A DNA stretch of 64,000 bases, from assembly GCA_033297205.1 (NCBI GenBank), contig MU859104.1:124001-188000 (forward strand). The letters run 5' to 3'. The notes below the pieces were generated by a model, which was not told where the DNA came from, did no database searches, and saw nothing but the letters and a program-made list of their open reading frames with translations. Of this stretch, positions 1-10,110 are shown piece by piece (within the stretch, counting starts at the first letter, position 1; every line of letters begins with the position of its first letter). The DNA is from Pseudoneurospora amorphoporcata (taxonomy: Eukaryota > Ascomycota > Sordariomycetes > Sordariales > Sordariaceae). Both the position numbers and the translations under genes were made by a program.

Positions 1-1944
1 TCGATGGCGGGCGAGGAAACCGCGCGCTGAGCTTTGAAGTTGAACTGCAAAGTTCTTCATCTGGAGCCTGTAATCCACCACCTGGCGAGCCCAGTCACCA
101 CGAATACGAGACTGGAGATCGATGATCCAGTCTTCGGTATCCCACAAGTGTTGCATGGTGTAGCCAAGTTGTATCCTAAGAAGCGCCGCTCTGGCCTGGG
201 CTTGCAACTCCACAATGGCCTCTTCATTTTCGGCCAGTTCCCTCTCAATGCGTTCCTCCTCTGTCTCCTCGGGCTCGGGTGGCTCGATTCCAAAATCGGC
301 TCCCATATTGCCGAAGCTAGGCATACTAGCCCCCAGCTTATCGAGGCCTTTTTGCATCGCCTCCAGCTCATGGTCTTCGAACTCAAGCTGACCTACTAAG
401 TTCCCGATGCGGAAATCGACGATTCCTTTCCGGAAGAGGAGCCAACTCAACGCATGGAGACAGTAGATAACTTTCGGGATGTTCTTCTTCTCGTATAAAT
501 CGATAAGCTCAAATCGGAAGAGATCGGGAAGTTCAACTTCATCGAGGTAACGGAAGAAGATGGCGATGTTGTCTGAATGGCGGTATTGGAGTTTGGGATG
601 GCGGAAAATGCGAAACTTCTTTTCAGGGTTAAGAGATTCGACCACTTCAGCCAAGGTGACACCATCTCGCAAAGCTTCCTCTAGTTCGATAATTGGGGGA
701 ATCGGGCGCTGTATGATATCCTCGATCCATTCCTTGGCTTCACCAATGTGGCAAAGGTACTCGTACGCTTGTAGAAACTGTCGCTGTTTGTCCATCCACT
801 TTGTCTCCCAACCAAAGCCGCCATTCTTTTGCCGCGCCGTTACAGACTTGTCAGCTCTTTGCAACTTACGGCGTCCGCGGAGACCAACAACTTCTTGCGA
901 AGGAGATATCATGGCAAGCTCTCCCGCCGTTCCGTCTTGTGCGAACTGGGAGAGGGTTCGCAGCTGACTTGTCGATGAACGACCTAGCTTTTCTAGATCC
1001 GGACGAGCGAGGGCAATGGGACTCGAATGTGCGTGCACTAGAGCCATTGATCCATTTTCATTTCCTCCACGCACAGAATCTGATCTGGAAAGGAACATGG
1101 AAGCCGGCCTCCGCGTTGAAGGGGTCGTTGGAGAAGTCACCGGAGGCGATGTCACGGTCGGAGACATGCCTGACAAAGTGCGTGTGTTGTCGCTAATCGA
1201 TAATTTGCCGATATCGACGCTATGGCCGCGCTCGTGGAGGGCACCCGCGGGCGATATCCGCGGACGTTCCGGTACCGAGGACTTGCTGACATCGAGACTC
1301 GAACCACGCTCATGGAGGGCGCCTGTGGGTGATATCCGCGGGCGTTCTATTACCGAGGTCTTTCCTGTATCGAAACTCGAAAGACGTTCCTGGACGGTGC
1401 CCGTGGGTGATATCCGTGGGCGCTCAGTCGCCGAAGGCTTTCCGTTGTCGAGACTCTGACCGCGTTCACGATGGGCAGTCGAGGTCCCATACTCGCTGAT
1501 GGACAGCCTGCCGATGTCGACACTTTTACCACGTTCGTGGTGACCTGGTGTGAGCGTTCGCGGCGCAATTCTCGAACCCGTACTCGATATGCTGCTGCTG
1601 GTGGGCGATGTTCCCGTAGGGGCTTGAGACGTCGGTCGGAGAGACTGGCGGGCATTCTTGAAGATATTATCGCTTGTTGTCGGCGTGGTTGGAAGCGTAT
1701 GCGAGCCACCAGACAGGCTTGAGGGTGGTAGTCGGCTCGCCTCGCTTTGGCCTCGTTTGTGTCCATATTGGGAGTAAAGGCTGGTTGCTGTAGACAAGGA
1801 GCTGATGGGCCGGCTGATATCTGACTGTCCAATGGAAGAGGCCGAGTACCCCGATGATGATGTCGAGGTGGTGGACGATTGTCTATTAACCGAGTAGTCG
1901 GCGGTCTGTGTCTGACGAAGGGGGTGTGGTCTGTACGACGACAT
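1..1944 (-). CDS. IQGAP-family cytokinesis scaffold (Rng2/Iqg1-like), N-terminal part
   Basis: Single open frame of 648 codons that leaves the window at its left edge, so the C-terminus (rest of the IQ repeats, GAP-related domain, RasGAP-C) is not seen. The first in-frame ATG after an upstream stop is at 1944. Residues 1-380 are Ser/Pro/Thr-rich and probably disordered, and carry tandem 26-residue repeats (annotated separately). A calponin-homology domain follows at about residues 384-500, with signature pieces LEEALRDGVTLAEVVESLNP, FRHPKLQYRHSDNIAIFFRY and NIPKVIYCLHALSWLLFRKG. IQ-like motifs start near residue 590 and the last visible one is VQLQSSARGFLARHR at the edge. In this family the CH domain binds actin and the IQ motifs bind calmodulin or myosin light chain at the contractile ring. 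The role in septation is inferred from the family. An upstream exon cannot be excluded. Confidence 0.88.
   Translation of the reverse strand, partial: MSSYRPHPLRQTQTADYSVNRQSSTTSTSSSGYSASSIGQSDISRPISSLSTATSLYSQYGHKRGQSEASRLPPSSLSGGSHTLPTTPTTSDNIFKNARQSLRPTSQAPTGTSPTSSSISSTGSRIAPRTLTPGHHERGKSVDIGRLSISEYGTSTAHRERGQSLDNGKPSATERPRISPTGTVQERLSSFDTGKTSVIERPRISPTGALHERGSSLDVSKSSVPERPRISPAGALHERGHSVDIGKLSISDNTRTLSGMSPTVTSPPVTSPTTPSTRRPASMFLSRSDSVRGGNENGSMALVHAHSSPIALARPDLEKLGRSSTSQLRTLSQFAQDGTAGELAMISPSQEVVGLRGRRKLQRADKSVTARQKNGGFGWETKWMDKQRQFLQAYEYLCHIGEAKEWIEDIIQRPIPPIIELEEALRDGVTLAEVVESLNPEKKFRIFRHPKLQYRHSDNIAIFFRYLDEVELPDLFRFELIDLYEKKNIPKVIYCLHALSWLLFRKGIVDFRIGNLVGQLEFEDHELEAMQKGLDKLGASMPSFGNMGADFGIEPPEPEETEEERIERELAENEEAIVELQAQARAALLRIQLGYTMQHLWDTEDWIIDLQSRIRGDWARQVVDYRLQMKNFAVQLQSSARGFLARHR
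1195..1580 (-). repeat. Tandem 26-residue (78-bp) degenerate repeats inside the IQGAP-like gene
   Basis: On the minus strand about four to five diverged units of the form ERPRISPTGALHERGSSLD + VSKSSVP can be read. The core ATATC(C/A)CCC on the minus strand recurs at 78-bp steps near 1250, 1330 and 1408. The outer units keep only the HERG.S(V/L)D part. All units stay in frame. Confidence 0.8.
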
Positions 1945-3776
1945 GTTGGGCGAATTGTCGAGGCTACCCGAAGGAGGGTGGTTTGGATTCGTAGAGACCG
2001 AGGGTCGCCGGCCACATCAGAGCGAGCGGCTTTGCGATGCGGTTGCGCAGATCGTCTCTCGTCTTGCCGTGGGTTGTGGAGCAGGCCGAAGATCAGACTC
2101 GAGTTGGGTGCCAAGTGGGTGGTCGGGGGGAACGACTCGACGGTTGTTTACTATCGTCTTGTCAGAACGAGGATATACGGGAGGCGGGAAAGGTATATGC
2201 TGAATCGGGACATGCGTACGGGACGAAGCGTGAGGGTGATGATTTATCAAAACTTTAAACCTAGCCAACAAGGTACGGAGTGGTGGATGATGGCAGTTGA
2301 AAGTTGGCGGACATGGCGCGCGGGCGCTTAAACCGGCTCAGATCTCTCTTCTTCCGCTCGTGGGGGGTCGACTTCGGAAATGGAAGGTTGACTGCGCACA
2401 GCGCACGTGAAGGGATGCCTCTAGGGCAACTAGCACACCTCCTAGAAATCAAATTTGATGGTCAAAGCAGTATTATGGGAATAGCTTCATGCCGTCTGTT
2501 CTGCTGCAACAAAACAACTAAAACAGCAACCGGGACTTTGGAAGATGCAATGGCAAGCAAGGCAAGGCGAGGCGGCTTTGGTAGGCTTTTGGAGAAAGAT
2601 GGACATGGGGCTGCCCAGTGACTTGCAGTGGCCTCCGCTCTGCGTGCTTGGAAGAAGAAAGTGGGCGGTTGGGAAATGGAGGGGAACACGAGATTTGCGG
2701 CGGCCGGCAGTGGTTGGCTGTCTGTGGTGGCCCTGTCGTGGATGATGGTTGCCCTGTTGCCCACTTGCCCTGCAGCTGCTGTCCATTTGTTTACCATCCC
2801 ATGTGCCTACCCGCCCTGTGCCGCCCTAGCAACCAGAGACGGGACGAGGCGGGAGGGGAGACCTCGACGGGAGGCTCGAGCTTGGGAGTGAGCACATGCC
2901 CAGCACAGAGCACAGGGCATACAGGGCGATGAGCGCTGGAACATGGGATGGGGACTGAACCAAAGTTGAGCTCGAGCCATCAGCCAAGTCCTCCCGACCG
3001 ACCGAGCTTCTATCCTCTTAGCGGGTGACCTCATTCCCCCTGCCGGTCCTACAAAGGTCACAAGGGCCGAACTGGGCACCTGTATGTACGTAGTAAACTT
3101 GAAACTTTCGTTCCTGCCGCACGGACGACGGTTGTTGTATTGTAACAAACACAATGCCGCATAATAACGGAGCCAGGTCCGCCGGCTCCAACATGCTCGA
3201 AACATCGAGTCTTGTGTGCAGTCACTCAGGTACTTGTACCAGCCACAAGACAGCCGGCCCGGATGACTCAACTTCATCCTGTTGCCTCCCGGTCCCGCTG
3301 GAGCGAAGGACGATCGGAGGGATCAACGGAGGGCTTATGTGCAAAAACTGAGAGCAATCGGAGTGACATGAGAATGACTTATATGAGATGGAAATGTAAA
3401 TCGGCGGTGCTACTCCACAGCACCAGACTAAGTGCAAAGTCCGGCCTTAACAAATGGTCAAGCTAATTCTCACAGTCTAATGATACCTAGTAACCTCGAG
3501 TCAACTAAACCCCACCTGCAACCCCTTCAAACCACCCACCGCCCGGCAGAAAGCCCCGCGGTCGGGGGCTGCAGAGTCTGGACCATAAAAAAAAAATTCG
3601 GCGGCGAACTCCCAGAACTTTTCTTTTCCTCTTCGTTTTCTTGGGGGGGGGAAAGGTCGGCCAATCCAACCCGTACATACCCATCGCTGGCTTCCCCCAA
3701 AGAATCAACCCTTTGTTTTTATATACCTACTTGCCCTTACATCATTTTGCCCATCTCATCTTCATTGATTGTAGAA
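1945..3776. other. Divergent intergenic region between the IQGAP-like gene and IMP dehydrogenase
   Basis: This 1.8 kb holds the promoters and 5' leaders of the two divergent genes. Open frames here are short, overlap one another and show no family signature. A pyrimidine-rich stretch with TTTTATATACC near 3716-3727 lies about 50 nt upstream of the IMP dehydrogenase start and may be part of its core promoter. Nothing else was recognised. Confidence 0.5.
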
Positions 3777-5604
3777 ATGGCAGTAAACGGCAACAACACC
3801 TTCCTTGACCACACTTCCGCCATGGAGGTCCTCAAGCAGTACGAGCGTCGCGATGGCCTCGACATCCGCGAGCTCATGGACTCCAAGACCCAGGGCGGCC
3901 TCACCTACAATGATTTCCTGCTCCTTCCGGGCTACATTGGCTTCCCTGCCTCGGCCGTCACCCTCGATTCGCCCATCACCAAGCGCATCACCCTCAAGGT
4001 CCCCTTGGTCTCCTCTCCCATGGATACCGTCACCGAGCACGAGATGGCCATCCACATGGCTCTCCAGGGCGGTGTCGGTGTCATCCACCACAACTGCTCT
4101 CCCGACGAGCAGGCCGACATGGTCCGCAAGGTCAAGCGTTACGAGAACGGCTTCATCCTCGACCCCGTCGTCATCACCCGCGGTACCACTGTCGGCGAGG
4201 CCAAGGCCTTGAAAGAGAAGTGGGGTTTCGGTGGTTTCCCTGTCACTGGTAAGACTCCATGCCCACCGCCTTCTGTTCCCTGCCCTTCCCCTGGTCTACC
4301 TGATGATAAACCTATAAATCATAACTTTCGTTCCACCATATCGACCTATGTGTCATGAGGAAACAAATACACTGAAAATCCTGATCCGACCTACCTTTTT
4401 CAAGCATTTTGGCGCACAACTCGTACCTCGCTTCTGGGAGCTCGTGCTGACTTTGCTTCACATAGAATCCGGCAACCTTGGCTCCAAGCTCGTTGGCATT
4501 GTTACCAACCGCGACATCCAGTTCGAGACTGACCTTGACAAGCCCGTTTCGGAGGTCATGGTTACGGAGCTGATCACCGCTACCGCTGGTGTCACTCTTA
4601 TCGAGGCCAACAAGATCCTTGCCCAGTCCAAGAAGGGCAAGCTTCCCATTGTTGACAAGGATGGCAACCTCGTCTCCATGATCTCCCGCTCCGATCTTAC
4701 CAAGAACCTTCACTTCCCCCTTGCCTCCAAGACCAAGGACTCCAAGCAGCTCATCTGCGCCGCTGCTATTGGTACCCGTCCCGAGGACAAGGACCGTCTT
4801 GCCAAGCTTGTCGACGCTGGCCTCGACATTGTTATCCTTGACAGCTCTCAGGGTAACTCCATGTACCAGATCGAGATGATCAAGTGGATCAAGCAGGAGT
4901 TCCCTGAGCTCGATGTCATCGGTGGTAACGTCGTCACCCGCGAGCAGGCTGCTGGTTTGATTGCTGCTGGTGTCGACGGTCTCCGTATCGGTATGGGCAG
5001 TGGTTCCGCCTGCATTACCCAGGAGGTCATGGCTGTTGGCCGTCCTCAGGCTACTGCCGTCTACAGCGTTTCCTCTTTCGCTGCTCGCTTCGGTGTTCCT
5101 TGCATCGCCGACGGTGGTATCCAGAACGTTGGCCACATTGTCAAGGGTCTCGCTCTTGGTGCCTCTACCGTCATGATGGGTGGTCTCCTTGCCGGTACTA
5201 CCGAGTCTCCCGGTACCTCTTTCGTCTCCCGTGAGGGCAAGCTCGTCAAGGCTTACCGCGGCATGGGTTCCATCGACGCCATGCAGGACAAGAAGGCCGG
5301 TGGTGGTGGCAAGGACGCCCAGAAGAGCAACGCTGGTACCGCTCGTTACTTCTCCGAGGGTGACAGCATCCTCGTTGCCCAGGGTGTCTCTGGTGCTGTC
5401 GCTCACAGAGGATCCATCAGCAAGTTCGTCCCCTATCTTGCCGCTGGGTTGAAACACTCTCTGCAGGATTGCGGCATGACCTCTCTCCAGGAGCTCCACG
5501 ACTGCGTCGAGAACGGGACTGTTCGTTTCGAGATCCGTACTGCTAGCGCCCAGCTGGAAGGCGGCGTTAACATGGAGTCTTATGAGAAGAAGCTTTACGC
5601 TTAA
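3777..5604 (+). CDS. IMD: Inosine-5'-monophosphate dehydrogenase
   Basis: Oxidises IMP to XMP with NAD+, the committed step of guanine nucleotide synthesis, in the cytosol. Exons 3777..4248 and 4466..5604 join in phase (CACT-G|GTAAGA donor, CACATAG acceptor) to give 536 aa, the usual eukaryotic length. The N-terminal part of the barrel (GGLTYNDFLLLPG) is followed by paired CBS domains at about residues 120-235 (LVGIVTNRDIQFE, LPIVDKDGNLVSMISRSDL). The active-site loop GMGSGSACITQEV puts the catalytic cysteine at about residue 340. The flap region YFSEGDSILVAQGVSGAVAH is present. All key residues look intact. The ATG follows AGAA and is the first that fits the family N-terminus. Product confidence is very high; the 217-nt intron is the only inferred element. 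Confidence 0.96.
4249..4465 (+). other. Intron of the IMP dehydrogenase gene
   Basis: GTAAGA donor at 4249 and CATAG acceptor ending at 4465. Removing these 217 nt fuses FPVT to ESGNLGSKLVGIVTNRD, restoring the conserved entry into the CBS domain. In the unspliced DNA a TGA stop lies at 4356. Confidence 0.9.
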
Positions 5605-6563
5605 ACGCTTTGGCTTTCTTTTCTCGAATGGTCGGATGGATTTTGATGATTGTTTTCAAAAGGGTAATGCAGGTTGCAATGGAGTTTGGTGGCGATATCA
5701 TGGGATTGAAATGATGGGAATTTTAAGAGATCACACGATATGAAGATGTCGTGCGATATGGCATGCAGATATATAATGCCTGCAAAAGAGAAGGATTGAG
5801 CACGTCGATAGTAGTGGACGTTGCTCAAATCAAAAAAGGACTTGTTTTTGATGGATCACATAATTTTTTCTGGTCTCGTGAATTATTCTTGTGCTCGTTT
5901 ATGTGTGTGTGTGTGTGTGTGTGTTTGTGCATGTGTGCGGGTTCATAGTTATGACTTGTGACGCATCTTGAGTATGTCAGCATGATCGGCACCTTCGTCC
6001 AGATCATCGGTATGATTGTTGCCGCTCGTTTGGTGGAATATGGTTATGTGATATGCGTTGCTTTTGCTTGCGGCATGGTGTCTTGCGTGATGTCCATGAT
6101 TCCGTGCTGTTCTCCGTATGGTGATAGGAAAAAACATTAAACTGCTCAAAACCATTATTCCGTAATTCTCTCTTCGTGGTGAAAGTTGTGAAGAATCTCA
6201 TTGCAAAGCATCACAGCTTGAAACTTACTCAAATGTCCAACTGTGTGGTATCACCGTTCCATGAACACTACATGTTCACGCCTGTCAAAGTTAAGTGTAA
6301 AATAGACCAAGTCTATTCTCGTGTCCTTTTTGACACTGCCCTCTTCAGCTTCTTGACGTATGAAGCTGTCTGTTGGCATCTATCCATCTGCGTTGTTTGT
6401 CATATCTTCATGAGCTGTCCCTTTTTGTTGTGTGCCATGTACAATTGATGTCTTTTCATCTTCCGACATCTCTTCTCCGTTCGCCTTTTCTCTATCCCTA
6501 TTCCATTGCGAACCCCTCTTTTTTATATCCGTCCTTCTTTCTCAAAGTAGGAACATCTGGTTC
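5605..6563. other. Convergent 3' flanks of IMP dehydrogenase and LYS1
   Basis: About 960 bp between two convergent genes. It contains a short (GT)n microsatellite at about 5903-5924. No open frame here resembles a protein family and no terminator or polyadenylation signal could be assigned with confidence. Confidence 0.5.
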
Positions 6564-7995
6564 TTACTTCTGCAACGCACTCTCCGGCAACGTAGCAACC
6601 TTCTCATCAAAAAGCTTCTTCGCCCGCGCCCAAACGGGCGAGTTCTGCCAGTCATTAAGCGTCAACAGGCTAGGGAGGAGATCATGGCTGAACGCCTCGG
6701 AAGCCTCACGGGGGAGAAGCGAGGGGAGGTGGTCAATAGAGATGACGGAGAGGGGAGGACCCGACGCAAGACCGTCGACGGGAACGGTGGGCTTGTCGAA
6801 GGTCGTGGCCACCGTGTAGATGGGCACGGGAGTGAAGGGGGAGGTGGTGTCGGCGGAGACGTCGCAGACGACACGGAGTTGGCGGTCGGGGACTTGGAGG
6901 GACTCCTTGTTTACTGTTGGGAGGAGATGCTGGTTAGTGACTGTTCGCCGTGATGGATCATGGACCCAATTGGGTTGCGGATTTGAGAGGGCCAGGCCTC
7001 AGGGGAACCTCGTGCACCGGCTCTTGGTGACTCAATCACCACCGGGGATGGGGGAAGGAAGAGGGGAAAAACACATACCAAAGTTGGGGATCTTGCTGGT
7101 GAGGTAGATGCAGTTGACGAAAATATCGCTGTCTGTGATCTCCTCTGTGGTTGTTGTTAGTATCTCCTGTTTTGTTCCATAGTCAAGGAGTCCCAAGGTG
7201 GTGACATACTGAAAGGACCGCCCTTGGCAGTCTCAGCCATATCCCAGTCAAGGATGTTCTCGTCGGGAATGCCAGCCTTCTTGAGAGCGCTGACGGCACC
7301 GGAGCCGCAACGGCCACGGGCACCGATAACGATCACACGGGGAAGACGGCCGGCCTTCGCAACACCCTCCTTGACAGCCTTCTGGACGTCGGCGATCAGA
7401 GCATCCTCGTTGGGGTAGCTCTCAACGCCGGGGAAGGGCTCGCTGTGGTTGAGCTGCCAAGCCCACACCTCAAGGGCAAGAGCGGCACCGGCGAAACCGG
7501 CATGGAAGCCGAAAGCAGCCACACGACGACCGTGCTCGTCAACCAAGAACTCGAGGTCAAGAAGAGTGCCGCCGCCGCGGGGGAATCTGGCAAGGACATT
7601 CTCCCAACCGGCTTGCTGCTTGTCTGTTTGTTTCGTCTCGAGTCAGTCAGGACTCTCCTGGGCAGAACAGTGCTTGTTTGGGCTGGGCTGGGCTGGGAAA
7701 AATTACAGCAGTGAGCGAACTGAACATGGACATGCTTGAGAGGGAAGTCCTCCTCCTCCAACTCCTTCAGGCCAACAATGATGTGCTCCTTGGGAGCATC
7801 AACCCAGCTATGCTCAGGCACCAAGGTTGCGCCAGCCTTCTCGAACTCCTCATCGTCGAAGATTCTCTCTGGGGAGCGCTCGACGTTGACAATGTAGCCG
7901 GCCTTGATGAGCTCGGCAGTGGTAGCGGGGGTGAGCGCAGACCGGTGCTCGAGGTGCTTGGTCTCGCTGCGGAGGTGAAGGATGGTAGGGGCCAT
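6564..7995 (-). CDS. LYS1: Saccharopine dehydrogenase (NAD+, L-lysine-forming)
   Basis: Last step of the fungal alpha-aminoadipate lysine pathway: saccharopine + NAD+ to lysine + 2-oxoglutarate. Four exons, 7995..7707, 7623..7210, 7144..7079 and 6913..6564, join in phase to 372 aa, the normal length. The start matches the family: MAPTILHLRSETKHLEHRSA. The NAD-binding glycine loop VIGARGRCGSGAV lies at about residues 195-207, and the conserved GFHAGFAGAALALEVWA stretch precedes it. The three introns (83, 65 and 165 nt) have GTAATT, GTATGT and GTATGT donors; the second has a perfect TACTAAC branch site. The short 66-nt third exon (EITDSDIFVNCIYLTSK) is well conserved in the family. A TATA box and a GCN4/CPC1-type site lie upstream, fitting general amino-acid control. 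Confidence 0.95.
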
Positions 7996-8094
7996 TTTTG
8001 TGAAAGGGAATTGGGGTATCTTGGGTGACGTTAAGTTGAGAAAAACAAAGAGAATGAGTGAGAAAGATACGAGGATGAATTCCTTGGTGGTTTG

Positions 8095-8101
8095 TTTTAT
8101 A
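8095..8101 (-). promoter_or_regulatory. TATA box of LYS1
   Basis: TATAAAA on the minus strand, 100 nt upstream of the LYS1 start codon. Spacing fits a fungal core promoter with a leader of roughly 40-70 nt. Confidence 0.55.
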
Positions 8102-8155
8102 CGGCCCAGGGCCAGATCGGGCAATGGCCCGCGGGATGGACTGCCAGGGGCTGAT

Positions 8156-8162
8156 TGAGTCA
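8156..8162. promoter_or_regulatory. GCN4/CPC1-type element TGAGTCA upstream of LYS1
   Basis: Exact match to the palindromic TGA(C/G)TCA site of the cross-pathway (general amino acid) control activator, about 55 bp upstream of the LYS1 TATA box. A second exact TGACTCA lies at 7028-7034 inside LYS1 intron 3. One 7-mer match of this kind is expected by chance roughly every 8 kb, so position and gene function carry the weight. Confidence 0.5.
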
Positions 8163-8545
8163 CTGCTCCAGTCAACTGTCACTGGAAAAACACGGGAAAA
8201 CAGGGTCCGCGCGGGCTGGCACAACGGGGAGCGATGGGAAGTGGAAGCGTTGAGATGGCCCCATATTATTTTGACACTGTATTTTGGAGGAGAGGTACAT
8301 ATATGGGGTTATGTCCCAGACCATGTTCACAGTTGATGCTCCCTCCGTTGTTGTTGTTTCGAATGTGAAGCATTTCACAAAAGCCACTGGGCTATCAACG
8401 CATAGATACCTTCTAGCGACTCCCGTTATCGGCTTGAACATTGCCGTGTTGCCATGGGTCAATGGGGTTCAATGGCCCTTCGTCATGGAGTGCATGGCGG
8501 AGCGGATACAAATTTGTCGGGATTTTGGAGATGACGGTAGTACCT

Positions 8546-8553
8546 AGGTACCT
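8546..8553. repeat. AGGTACCT palindrome (one of ten intergenic copies)
   Basis: In CCTAGGTACCTGTACC. Other copies start at 19260, 19282, 23892, 32158, 35287, 35547, 38642, 50830 and 62414. All lie outside the annotated genes. Confidence 0.85.
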
Positions 8554-10110
8554 GTACCTGCCTGTCGAGGCGACGTGGTGAATGTCGAATCCTTCAGTTC
8601 TTGAATTGTGTTGGCCAATGACATGACCAATGAACCCGAATTGATTGTGGGGTTTGGGCAGCTGTTAGTGGAAAGACAGCAGTGCTACCCAATATCTTAA
8701 CAACTTGCTTGCTGTCACAACTCTCAAAACCTTTGCAATTCCGTCGGACCAGCATCCGGCCGACCAATCCTTTCTGGGCTTGCTGTTCCATTGCAATGTT
8801 TATTTGCACCAGCGGCCCAAAGACGGGGATGTTTCCGAGGTTTCGGGGACCTGGCAAGCCTGGCTCGCTGGGTCCATGGAAGGAGGGATTCTGCTGGCAG
8901 CCAGCCGACTCGTCCATGAATGTCTCATGTGCGGGCCAGCGTGTCCAACGGAGTATAGCCCTCATGTCTTGGGTTTTTTTTTCGTTTTTTCTTCAATGCA
9001 TGGTGGTAATGCGCACGCGATGTGCAGATGTCAGGACGACATTTTACATGGAACTCTAGATAGGAAAGTGAGCATCGCGATCACGTTGTTATGAGGTACT
9101 TGTGAGTAATAGAACTAGCCTTTGCTTGGCAAACCCTATAAACTTTGTAGGGATTCCCTTTTGTCCTTGTTCCTTCCCTTTGTGTGTTGCCGGTCTCCTC
9201 CGGGGCATTCGCCTACCCGCCCGCCCGCCATAGCCTGCCAGCCATGCAGCCATGCTAGTAACATATCCCCCGTTCCACCCCCGCCACCTCAACATCGCTA
9301 GCTGTTGAATTTCACTAGTATCAGGAGAAGCGGTTGCACGACAGGATCGCCGCCAGTTTTCATCCAGGAGATAGCCGTGGAGCTGCAACCAAGCAACCAC
9401 TCATGGATGGCGACTCCCATCGGCAGTCGGAGCAAAGTCCGAAACTGAGCTTCTATCCGTCATGATTGCCCAGCCAATTCAGGGATCCGCGTGCCTGTTT
9501 TGAGGACGAAGCCATCATGAAAATCTGTCTTTAAGGGCGAGCTTTGTTAGCGGTCGCGGTGCCATCCGTGCCCCCATGTCGATCGGCCATCCTCGCTGCG
9601 CGGCATCATTTTGCGGCGTTGCAATTTTCTCCCATACCTTATACTTCCTTTCGATATACTACTACCTCTACTTACTATCTACGCTCAGATTTGTTCACAC
9701 GGAATGAGGCGCGCTTTACACAGTCAAACACTGTAGGATTCTACCGCTTCGTGCCCGGAAAAGGCGACTAGGAGCCAAGGAAGGCTACCTAAGCCCTCTG
9801 CGACCTCAGGACCTCTGGGTATCATCAACCTGACATTAGCACACTTCAGACCTCACTACCCGAGCCACTGCCACGAACCACTGACAGTCTCCTTCATACG
9901 TAAACTCACCACGAACCCCGACTATAATAATCAATCACCGAACCCGGACCTCGACCCGACCGACATTCGTTGATGATGAAGTTGTATTCCCGCCCAGCTG
10001 CCCACGCCCCCTTCCTGTCTGGCCCGTCCTTCTCTCTATAGTAGCCGCTCATTCCACCGCTGTCCTTCGTTATCCCAATCCGGAACTCAACAAATTTCCC
10101 GAACGTGACT

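Larger units (their letters stand above)
7996..10110. other. Divergent intergenic region LYS1 / transcription factor
   Basis: 2.1 kb with the LYS1 promoter at the left and what looks like a long 5' leader of the Zn2Cys6 gene at the right. It includes one AGGTACCT palindrome at 8546-8553. Open frames up to about 130 codons lack any recognisable motif and overlap on both strands. No gene is called. Confidence 0.5.

Noticed and set aside
1350..2114. A 254-codon minus-strand frame over the IQGAP-like N-terminus
   Set aside because: It is a shadow of the true frame; its Arg/Pro-rich composition has no family character, while the frame ending in the CH domain is continuous from 1944 to 1.
4312..5499. 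A 395-codon antisense frame inside IMP dehydrogenase
   Set aside because: Shadow frame produced by codon bias of a highly expressed gene; rich in L, G, D and T with no motif.
6820..7107. A plus-strand small gene over LYS1 intron 3
   Set aside because: It covers antisense exon sequence and an intron of LYS1; no start context or motif.
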